From an uncultured Collinsella sp. (GTDB lineage: Bacteria > Actinomycetota > Coriobacteriia > Coriobacteriales > Coriobacteriaceae): 26,111 nucleotides of DNA. The notes below the pieces were generated by a model. It worked only from the letters and a program-made list of their open reading frames with translations, made no database searches and had not been told where the DNA came from. The DNA is taken from the NCBI GenBank assembly GCA_900551205.1, contig URUW01000002.1, positions 1-26,111 of the forward strand, given 5' to 3'. This document shows, piece by piece, positions 1 to 6,924 of the stretch. Numbering within the stretch: the stretch's first letter is position 1; each line of letters starts with the position of its first letter. The position numbers were made by a program, and so were the translations under genes.

Positions 1-247
1 ACCGAAGGTAGATAGCCTGCCGTTTTTCAAAAAATGAAGGTATGGATGAGGGCCCCGACTTTAGCTCCGTAATCCGGCATAGTTTTGAAATGGCACCATA
101 TCCGTAACAGCTCTTGATCTCCCATGGACGGAGGAAAGCGGATCATTTTTGCCTTGCGAAGGCTGCTGCGTGATCCGGCCGCCACGAAATCGGCCCATTT
201 ACTACGTTTAGGCGGCAGCCCTCGACCACGGCAAGCAATGCGAAATG

Positions 248-279
248 AAAACCGCAGGTAGAACGCCTGCGGTTTTTCA
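248..279. terminator. Rho-independent terminator hairpin, possibly bidirectional
   Basis: A perfect 8-bp stem, ACCGCAGG (251-258) with CCTGCGGT (266-273), has a 7-nt loop and is followed by five T on the plus strand. Four A precede the stem, so it could also stop leftward transcripts, including read-through from the response regulator that ends at 646. A diverged copy of the whole unit sits at 1-29, where the stem pairing is mostly lost. Confidence 0.6.
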
Positions 280-571
280 TGAAACGCGGCTATGGTCAGG
301 GGTATCGGGTCAAACGTAGTAGATGGGCCGATTTCGTGGTGGGCGCTGTCAGCCGATCTCCGTGGGCGGAAGAAAACGGATCATTTTTGTTCCGCGAGGC
401 CTGGGATGGTATCCGTGCGGGACTATCCGAACAAAACTATGTCGGTTTACTACGATGAATTCGGCATTCCCGACCATGACTGCATTTTTCTAAATATTGC
501 AAGCGTTCTACCTGCGGTTTTGGAAGCGCGCAATTTGCCGTGGTCGAAGGTGGTCGATTCATCGTAGTAAA

Positions 572-625
572 CCGGCATAGTTTTGAAATGGCATTAAATC
601 GGTAGCAGCCATTTTGCTATGCCGG
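572..625 (-). terminator. Two-part hairpin just downstream of the response-regulator stop codon
   Basis: An outer stem CCGGCATAG (572-580) pairs with CTATGCCGG (617-625), and an inner stem AAATGGC (586-592) pairs with GCCATTT (608-614). The structure lies about 20 bp past the minus-strand stop at 646-648, so it would form the 3' end of the two-component mRNA. No clear U-tract follows, so a role in mRNA stabilisation or as a repeat element is as likely as termination. Confidence 0.4.
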
Positions 626-645
626 GGCGATCGGTCTTCGGGTAA

Positions 646-1275
646 TTACCCTCGCAGGTAGGCGATGGCGATCTGCGTGCGGTTGCGTAGGCCCATTTTG
701 GCTAGGATTGAGCTGATGTGGTTGCGTACGGTGCCTTCGCCCATATAAGCTGTGGCGGCAATCTCCTTGTTGTCGAGACCGCGGGCGATGAGCTCGGCGA
801 CTTCGAATTCGCGGTCGGTCAGGCCGGCAAAGGCCGCGGGCCGGCGGAGCGTGCCCGACTCGACGCCCGTTCCGTCAAAATCGATGTCCTCGATTGCCTT
901 GCCCTCGAGTACGCGCTTACCGTCCATAACCTGTGCCAACGCCGGTGGAATGGCGGCGACATCGGTTTTAATCAGGTAGCCGCGGGCGCCCAGCTTGAGC
1001 GCCGACACAATGTACTCGTCATCCGAGAACGTCGTCAGAAATACCACGCGCGCCGCAGGGTCGCGCTCAAGGATCTCGCGCGCGGCCGAAAGGCCATCGC
1101 GTCCCGGCATCTGGATGTCGAGCAGCGCGATGTCGGGCGAGTGCTCGGCGTAGAGCGCGACCGCGTCGTCGCCGTTGGCGCCGGTGCCCACTACCTCGAT
1201 CTGCGTCTGGGCGCCCAGGATAATCTTGAGCGAATCGACCACCAAACGGTCGTCGTCGACAACAATGAGCCTCAT
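646..1275 (-). CDS. LuxR/NarL-family response regulator
   Basis: This is a 209-residue cytoplasmic DNA-binding response regulator with the usual length and order for the family. The receiver domain covers about residues 1-115. It has the acidic pocket D7-D8-D9, the likely phosphoacceptor D53 in LLDIQMPG, T81/T82, and the conserved K103. A LuxR-type helix-turn-helix follows at about 150-209, with LTDREFEVAELIARGLDNKE and the recognition region GTVRNHISSILAKM. The ATG overlaps the stop codon of the upstream kinase gene by 4 bp (ATGA), and an AAGGAG sits upstream within the kinase gene, so the two are translationally coupled. The partner is the DesK/NarL-type kinase, and the likely target is the divergent ABC exporter at 2619-5946. 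That target is inferred from position only. The family assignment is secure. Confidence 0.95.
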   Translation of the reverse strand: MRLIVVDDDRLVVDSLKIILGAQTQIEVVGTGANGDDAVALYAEHSPDIALLDIQMPGRDGLSAAREILERDPAARVVFLTTFSDDEYIVSALKLGARGYLIKTDVAAIPPALAQVMDGKRVLEGKAIEDIDFDGTGVESGTLRRPAAFAGLTDREFEVAELIARGLDNKEIAATAYMGEGTVRNHISSILAKMGLRNRTQIAIAYLRG

Positions 1276-2408
1276 CGGCCCTCATCTCCTTGCTGTTTGG
1301 GAACGGTGGCAAACACGCGCCAGCCGCCGACGCCGGCGCGCGGGCCGGCGGTGAAGGTGCCGCCAAGCGCCTCGACGCGCTCGCGCATGGAGCCGAGCCC
1401 CATGCCCTCGGCGACGCCGCGACCGCCCGTCTGGGTCCCGCCCACGCCGTCGTCGGTAACGATGAGCTGGTAAAACGACGGATGTTCCATGCATCGTACA
1501 GTGACGGTCTGGGCGCAAGCGTGGCGCATGGTGTTGGATAGCGCCTCGCGCAGGACCGCCGCAAAGCAGTTGGCGACATTTGCGGGCGCATGCTCGGCCA
1601 AAACTTCAAGCTCAATCTGCGGGCCGCCATCCGAGCGTGCGCCTTCGACAATGCGTTCGAGCTGCACGGAAAGGTCGACGGCGTTGTCGTTGAGCGCATG
1701 GACGCTGGCGCGTACGAGCTGGAGCGCCTCGTCAACCGTGCGTTTGACGTCGGCGAAATCGACGGCGACGCCGGGCTCGTCGGCGTGGACCACGCGCAGG
1801 GCTTCGGCCTGCAGCGAGGCGCGCGTGAGCTGATGCCCGACGTTATCGTGGATCTCGCGCGCGATACGGGCGCGTTCGGCGAGCGTCGCGAGCTCGATTT
1901 CGTAGTCCTGGCGGTCGGCGAGGTCGCGGTTGCGTGCCTCGAGTGCCAGGGCGCGTTCTTGCAGCTTGTCGCGGGTGCGACGCATGCGTTTCTGTTCGCG
2001 CTCCAGCTGCGCGGTGCGCAGCGACAGCAACGTGGCAGCGATCGAAAGGATGGCGGTTAGCAACAGCGTTCGGGTGGTGAGCACGCCGCCACGAAGGTCC
2101 GCGACGAGCGCAAAGACAAAGGCGACGCCAATGCCCAACGCGACCCAAACGCGTTCACGGCGCACGCGCCGCGCGATGTCATAGAGGGCGAGGGGCGCAA
2201 ACGGCACAAACGGCGGCACGAAGACAGCCGCGATGATGTAAGCGTAACTCGCGGCCTCGCTGGCGCGCTCTCCCTGCGCGAGCTCGGCCAGTGAGGTGGC
2301 GATAACGCCAAGGCAAAACGCCGCGACCAGGCGAGCATCCACAGCAAGGCCCAGAGCGGCTGCGATACAGCACGCCAGCACGATCGATTTGTCGAAAAGC
2401 CTGTTCAT
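1272..2408 (-). CDS. Sensor histidine kinase, HisKA_3 (DesK/NarL type)
   Basis: This is a membrane sensor kinase of 378 residues from the chosen start. The N-terminal ~130 residues form several hydrophobic helices with almost no extracytoplasmic loop, typical of kinases that sense the membrane or a partner transporter. A coiled linker follows, then the HisKA_3 box RIAREIHDNVGHQL with phosphoacceptor H187. The HATPase domain has the N-box REALSNTMRHA (N292), the G1 box DDGVGG (about 319-324) and GLGSMRERVE. An open frame extends 45 codons further upstream to 2543, but that extension is arginine-rich and lacks homology features. The hydrophobic helix begins directly after the ATG at 2408. A TACAAT element ends 6 nt before this ATG, so the message may be leaderless. 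The gene overlaps the response regulator by 4 bp. Confidence 0.92.
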   Translation of the reverse strand: MNRLFDKSIVLACCIAAALGLAVDARLVAAFCLGVIATSLAELAQGERASEAASYAYIIAAVFVPPFVPFAPLALYDIARRVRRERVWVALGIGVAFVFALVADLRGGVLTTRTLLLTAILSIAATLLSLRTAQLEREQKRMRRTRDKLQERALALEARNRDLADRQDYEIELATLAERARIAREIHDNVGHQLTRASLQAEALRVVHADEPGVAVDFADVKRTVDEALQLVRASVHALNDNAVDLSVQLERIVEGARSDGGPQIELEVLAEHAPANVANCFAAVLREALSNTMRHACAQTVTVRCMEHPSFYQLIVTDDGVGGTQTGGRGVAEGMGLGSMRERVEALGGTFTAGPRAGVGGWRVFATVPKQQGDEGR

Positions 2409-2414
2409 ACGGGT

Positions 2415-2420
2415 ATTGTA
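2415..2420 (-). promoter_or_regulatory. Putative -10 element (TACAAT) for the two-component operon
   Basis: On the minus strand TACAAT ends 6 nt before the kinase ATG at 2408, which would put the transcription start at or next to the A of the start codon. No Shine-Dalgarno sequence and no good -35 hexamer are visible. This fits a leaderless mRNA, which is common in actinobacteria, but it is a single-motif call. Confidence 0.4.
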
Positions 2421-2618
2421 CGCGAAGCCGCGCGTGGTGGAGGGACCGCCTGCGCAACTGTGACATTCCTCCCGCGCGGCAAAGCGGCGTCGATCGCTCG
2501 CGCGAGCGGGGGTTTCGCCTCTGCCCCCTCGCACTCGTGACAAAGCTCACTGGTGCGCGCCGTCCGCTCCTGCGATGATGCAATCGTACCGGGCCACGAC
2601 CAACAGAAGGGCCGCCTC

Positions 2619-3557
2619 ATGACAGATATCGTCCACGTCGAAAACCTCGTCAAGCGCTACGACGATCTTATCGCGCTCGACCACTTTAACCTGAGTATTG
2701 CCCCTGGCGAGATCTTTGGCCTGCTGGGCCCCAACGGCTCGGGCAAGACCACGTCCATCAACTGCATCCTGCAGCTGCTCGCCTACGACAAAGGCACCAT
2801 CGAGCTGTTCGGCGAGCGCATGACGCCCGCCCGCTACGACCTCAAGCGCCGCATCGGTGTGGTGCCGCAGCAGGTGGCGGTGTTCGACGAGCTCACCGTG
2901 CGCGAGAACATCGACTATTTCTGCAGTCTCTACGTCAACGACCGCAAGCGCCGCCGCGCGCTGGTGGACGAGGCGATCGACTTTGTCGGCCTGGGCGACT
3001 TTACCAAGTTCCGCCCCGGCAAGCTCTCGGGCGGCCTGGCGCGTCGTCTCAACATTGCCTGCGGCATCGCGCACAAGCCCGAGCTCATCTTTTTTGACGA
3101 ACCCACGGTGGCGGTCGACCCGCAAAGCCGCAACGCCATCCTGGAGGGCATCTGCCGCCTGCGCGACGAGGGCGCCACGGTGGTGTATACCAGCCATTAC
3201 ATGGAGGAAGTCGAGCAGATCTGCAGCCGCATCATGATCATGGACGGCGGCCGCGTGCTGGCGCAGGGCACCAACGACGAGCTCAAGCGCATGATTCAGA
3301 TGGGTGAGAAGATTGTAATCGAGGTCGGCGAGGTTCCGAGTGCGGCGCTCGGTGCCGTCGCAAGCCTGCCGCACGTTCTGGACCTTTCGGCAACGGCGGG
3401 ACAGCTCACGTTTTCGTGCGAAGCGAGCCCGCACAACCTGACGGACATTCTCGATGCGCTGCGCTCGCATGACGTGCCGCTCGGCCGCATCTATTCCGAA
3501 CCGCCGACCCTCAACGACGTGTTCCTCGAGATCACCGGCCGCGAGCTGCGCGACTAG
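2619..3557 (+). CDS. ABC transporter ATP-binding protein (ABC-2 exporter)
   Basis: This is the ATPase subunit (312 residues) of an ABC-2 type exporter, acting on the inner face of the membrane. Walker A GPNGSGKT lies at about 37-44, a variant signature LSGGL at about 136-140 (LSGGQ is usual), Walker B LIFFDEP with D160/E161, and the H-loop histidine H193 in YTSHYMEE. The C-terminal ~80 residues end with PPTLNDVFLEITGRELRD, the usual tail of the CcmA/NatA-like drug-exporter group. The ATG at 2619 was chosen because AGAAGG lies 8 nt upstream and family homology begins immediately. An open frame reaches 2553 but has no comparable site. Two permease genes follow with 9-bp spacing and then a 14-bp overlap, giving an operon divergent from the kinase gene. 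The substrate is unknown; peptide or drug export is the family expectation. Confidence 0.93.
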   Translation: MTDIVHVENLVKRYDDLIALDHFNLSIAPGEIFGLLGPNGSGKTTSINCILQLLAYDKGTIELFGERMTPARYDLKRRIGVVPQQVAVFDELTVRENIDYFCSLYVNDRKRRRALVDEAIDFVGLGDFTKFRPGKLSGGLARRLNIACGIAHKPELIFFDEPTVAVDPQSRNAILEGICRLRDEGATVVYTSHYMEEVEQICSRIMIMDGGRVLAQGTNDELKRMIQMGEKIVIEVGEVPSAALGAVASLPHVLDLSATAGQLTFSCEASPHNLTDILDALRSHDVPLGRIYSEPPTLNDVFLEITGRELRD

Positions 3558-3566
3558 GGGGCGGCC

Positions 3567-4754
3567 ATGTTCAACACCATCATCACCACGGTCAAGACGC
3601 TGCTGCGCCGGCCGAGCACGTGGGTCTGGGGCGCTCTCTTTCCTATCGCGCTTTCCACGATGTTCATGTTTATGTTTGCGAACCTCAGCTCCGACGGCAC
3701 GGTCGACCCGGTGCCGGTTGCCGTCGTGGCGGACGAGGCCTGGGATGCCTCGACCTTTAAGGATGTGGCGGCTTCGCTTGCCAAGGCAGGCGACGACCAG
3801 CTGCTCGATGTGAGCGAGTACGAAGACTTGGCTGCCGCGAACCGTGCGCTCAAGGCCGGCGAAGTCGCGGGCGTCTACACGGTCGATGCCGCGGGCGCGC
3901 CCAAGCTTACGTTGCTTTCGAGCTACGATAGCTCGCGCGCCAGTACGGCGCTCACCGACCGCAGCATCCTGGAGACGGTGGCGAGCTCGTATACGCAAAA
4001 TGCCGAGCTCATGCGCCAGATTGCCCAAGACAACCCGGCGGCGCTCGCCGACCCGGAGGCGGTTGCGCGCGCCCTGTCGCTCGAGGGCGGAACCCGCCGC
4101 GTGAGCCTGACGCGCACCACGCCCGACGGCACGACCATTTACTACTACGCGCTCTTTGGTCTGGTCGCGATGATGTCTGCCGAGTTTGCCGCTTTGAGCG
4201 TCGTCGATTTGCAGCCCAATCTGTCGGGCCTTGGTGCGCGCCGCTGCGTGGGCGGCCTTTCCAAGACAGCGTCGCTGGCCGGCATCTTTGTCGGCTCGTG
4301 GCTGGTCTCATTTGCCTCGATGGCGGTCGCGATTGGCTACGTGCGCCTAGTCGTTGGCGTCGACTTTGGCGGGCGCGAGGGGCTGTGTCTGGTGGGCGGT
4401 GCTGCATCCGCGCTTGCCGCCACGGGCCTGGGGCTCTTTGTGGGCACGCTTCCCGTTAAGGGCGGCAAGGCGTCCAAGTCCGGTATCCTCACGGGCTTCG
4501 CTACCACGTGCGCCCTGTTCGCCGGACTCTACGGCGAGCCGGCGATGGCGCTTGCCGACGATGTCGCCCGCGCCTGCCCGGCCGAGTGCTGGCTCAACCC
4601 CGTCAAGCTCATCTGCGACATGTTCAACCGCCTGTATTTCTTTGAGGATCTGGGGCCCTTCGCCGTCCGCGCCGGCGCGCTCGTCCTGATGACCCTGGTG
4701 TTTGTCGTCGCCGCTACGCTGATCTTTGGAAGGAGCCGCTATGAGCACCTTTAA
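3567..4754 (+). CDS. ABC-2 type permease subunit 1
   Basis: This 395-residue integral membrane protein has the ABC-2 permease layout: one N-terminal helix (about 17-37), an extracytoplasmic domain of roughly 150 residues, and about five C-terminal helices (near 191-212, 236-262, 273-295, 306-323 and 365-388). Such proteins form the translocation path with the ATPase encoded just upstream. An AGGGGG lies 5 nt before the ATG, overlapping the ATPase stop codon, so translation is probably coupled. The second permease gene overlaps its 3' end by 14 bp. The two permeases share architecture but are clearly different in sequence, implying a heterodimeric channel. The exported substrate cannot be told from the sequence. 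Confidence 0.88.
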   Translation: MFNTIITTVKTLLRRPSTWVWGALFPIALSTMFMFMFANLSSDGTVDPVPVAVVADEAWDASTFKDVAASLAKAGDDQLLDVSEYEDLAAANRALKAGEVAGVYTVDAAGAPKLTLLSSYDSSRASTALTDRSILETVASSYTQNAELMRQIAQDNPAALADPEAVARALSLEGGTRRVSLTRTTPDGTTIYYYALFGLVAMMSAEFAALSVVDLQPNLSGLGARRCVGGLSKTASLAGIFVGSWLVSFASMAVAIGYVRLVVGVDFGGREGLCLVGGAASALAATGLGLFVGTLPVKGGKASKSGILTGFATTCALFAGLYGEPAMALADDVARACPAECWLNPVKLICDMFNRLYFFEDLGPFAVRAGALVLMTLVFVVAATLIFGRSRYEHL

Positions 4755-5946
4755 GACCGCGCTTCGCATGGCGCTCGCGCACCCGTTATACCTGCTCATC
4801 TATACGGTGTTCATCTCGCTCATGGGCGTATTCATCGCGGCCTCGGTGAGCTGGAACTCGTCGCAGCTTACCGAGTACAAGCCCTACGACACCAATGTGA
4901 TCGTGGTCGACCGCGACAATAGCGACCTTTCGCGGGCGCTTACCAAGCACCTAGGCTCACGCTTTGACCTGGTCACGGGCGTTGGTGACGACATGTACGA
5001 CCTTGCGGATGCGCTCGCCAAGAGTAACAGCGCCAAGGGCAGCGCCGATTGCGTGTTCTTTATCCCGGAGGGGTTTGAGGACGATCTTGTTGCAGCCGCG
5101 CGTGCGGGGGAAGACCTGCCCAAGCTCGATGTGACGTACGGCTCCGGCACCATGGCGGCAGCGCTTTCGTCTGCCGAGGCCTCGCGGTGGGTCTCGCTCG
5201 CGGGTACTGCGGCGGCACTTGAGCCAGCTGCTTCCGACGGCGATGTCGCCAAGGCCGCCGAGCATGCTGCCGCAAAGCGTGCGGAGGTCCAGATCGAGCA
5301 GGTCAAGGTTGACTCGACTGCCGCCGCTACACTCGAGTCGTACTTCAACTTTGGCGCGTATGCGATCATCTCGTCGGTCATCGTGTCGGTGGGGCTGGTG
5401 TTCTCGGGCATGAACGAGCCCGAGCGCGTGCGCCGCATGGAGGCCGGTCCGCTCTCCGAGCGCCAGCGTTCGCTTGCCGTGTTCGCGGCCGCCGCCGTGC
5501 TCACTGTCTGTATCTGGTTTGTGTCGAGCATGATGGGCGTCGTGGGCTTTGCCGGCGCGGTCGCCGAGGTCGGCGTGGGCCGTGTGTGCCTGGCGCTGGC
5601 GGCAACGTTTGCCCTGGCGTGCACGCCGCTGGCCGTTGGCTTTGCCCTTTCGAGCCTGGGCGCGCGCGAAGAGCTGCTCAACGGTGTGGGCAACCTGCTT
5701 GGCTTGCTCATGACGTTTTTGGGCGGCGCCTGGATGCCGCTTTCGATGATGGGCTCGGCCGTGCAGACGGTGGCGCACTTTGTGCCGACGTTTTGGGTGA
5801 ACGACGCGATCGGCAAGGCGCTTGCCTCTGATTTGACGTCTACCGTGCTGGGCGACATCGCCTGCGACCTGGGCGTCACGGTGCTCTTTGCCGCCGCCAT
5901 CGCCGCCGTAGGCCTGGCTCTCGCACACGCCAAATCCCGCGCCTAG
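4741..5946 (+). CDS. ABC-2 type permease subunit 2
   Basis: This 401-residue membrane protein has the same layout as its upstream neighbour: an N-terminal helix (about 15-40), a long extracytoplasmic loop (about 45-200), and five C-terminal helices (near 202-223, 245-275, 282-307, 312-337 and 374-398). GGAWMPLSMM between helices is typical of ABC-2 permeases. The ATG at 4741 was chosen because GGAAGGAG ends 5 nt before it. A TTG at 4726 in the same frame lies upstream of that ribosome-binding site and is unlikely. The 14-bp overlap with the first permease supports coupled translation. It is probably the second half of a heterodimeric exporter controlled by the divergent two-component system. 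A repeat element begins a few bases after its stop codon. Confidence 0.88.
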   Translation: MSTFKTALRMALAHPLYLLIYTVFISLMGVFIAASVSWNSSQLTEYKPYDTNVIVVDRDNSDLSRALTKHLGSRFDLVTGVGDDMYDLADALAKSNSAKGSADCVFFIPEGFEDDLVAAARAGEDLPKLDVTYGSGTMAAALSSAEASRWVSLAGTAAALEPAASDGDVAKAAEHAAAKRAEVQIEQVKVDSTAAATLESYFNFGAYAIISSVIVSVGLVFSGMNEPERVRRMEAGPLSERQRSLAVFAAAAVLTVCIWFVSSMMGVVGFAGAVAEVGVGRVCLALAATFALACTPLAVGFALSSLGAREELLNGVGNLLGLLMTFLGGAWMPLSMMGSAVQTVAHFVPTFWVNDAIGKALASDLTSTVLGDIACDLGVTVLFAAAIAAVGLALAHAKSRA

Positions 5947-5950
5947 CCAC

Positions 5951-6010
5951 CTAGCCATTGGGGACAGTCTTTGCCGATTCGCCGGCAGGGCTGGCAGGGA
6001 CTGTCCCAAT
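5951..6010. repeat. GGGGAC-family repeat unit A
   Basis: The imperfect palindrome starts with CTAGCCATTGGGGACAGTC and ends with GACTGTCCCAAT (5999-6010), enclosing a G/C-rich centre with GCCGGCAGGGCTGGCAGGG. It begins within 5 bp of the permease stop codon. A diverged copy of the same unit occurs at about 9615-9687. Confidence 0.75.
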
Positions 6011-6045
6011 ATGTCGGCACTTGGGGACGCTCCTTTCCTGCCGGC

Positions 6046-6105
6046 ACTCATTGGGGACAGACTTAAATGAGCGATTTCACTCATTTAAGTCTGTCCCCAA
6101 TGAGT
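6046..6105. repeat. Perfect 26-bp inverted repeat (GGGGAC family unit B)
   Basis: The arms 6046-6071 and 6080-6105 are perfectly complementary over 26 bp with an 8-bp loop. Each arm contains ATTGGGGACAG and ACTTAAATGA in the respective orientations. The right arm is repeated exactly at 9688-9713. It could act as a strong transcriptional hairpin after the exporter operon, but it looks like a mobile-type extragenic palindrome. Confidence 0.9.
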
Positions 6106-6190
6106 AGGCTGGAAAAAAGTTTGCGCCTGTCGCTTAAAAATAGTTCACCTGGGTTTACTATTACCCTAGAAAAGTAGTAGAAGGCTAACA

Positions 6191-6916
<726 letters not shown>

Positions 6917-6924
6917 GCGGCGCC

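Larger units (their letters stand above)
1..645. repeat. Gene-free mosaic of nested inverted and direct repeats
   Basis: No convincing gene lies here. The stretch is built from repeats that I matched by eye. Inverted pairs: 182-209 with 312-339 (28 bp, one mismatch), 248-265 with 504-521 (18 bp, perfect), 222-234 with 535-547 (13 bp, perfect), and 433-460 with 557-584 (28 bp, one mismatch). Direct pairs: 69-95 with 567-593 (27 bp, one mismatch), 116-151 with 355-389 (diverged, sharing CGGATCATTTTTG), and 1-29 with 251-279 (four mismatches). A 91-codon open frame at 292-567 runs through these repeats and is probably incidental. The pattern suggests repeated insertion or duplication of palindromic extragenic elements. 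No transposase gene is present to explain it. Confidence 0.8.

Noticed and set aside
292..567. A 91-codon open frame in the left repeat region
   Set aside because: It runs across several inverted repeats, starts next to a terminator without a ribosome-binding site, and shows no recognisable protein features.
2409..2543. Longer N-terminus of the sensor kinase
   Set aside because: The 45-codon extension is arginine-rich, lacks a ribosome-binding site, and would precede the first membrane helix with an atypical sequence.
2547..4028. Long minus-strand open frame (493 codons) opposite the ABC genes
   Set aside because: It is antisense to two well-supported genes. Its Arg/Ala/His/Val-rich low-information protein is typical of the shadow frame of high-GC coding DNA.
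5951..6105. CRISPR-like array in the GGGGAC repeats
   Set aside because: The units are palindromes with unequal spacing and no regular unique spacers, and no cas gene is nearby.
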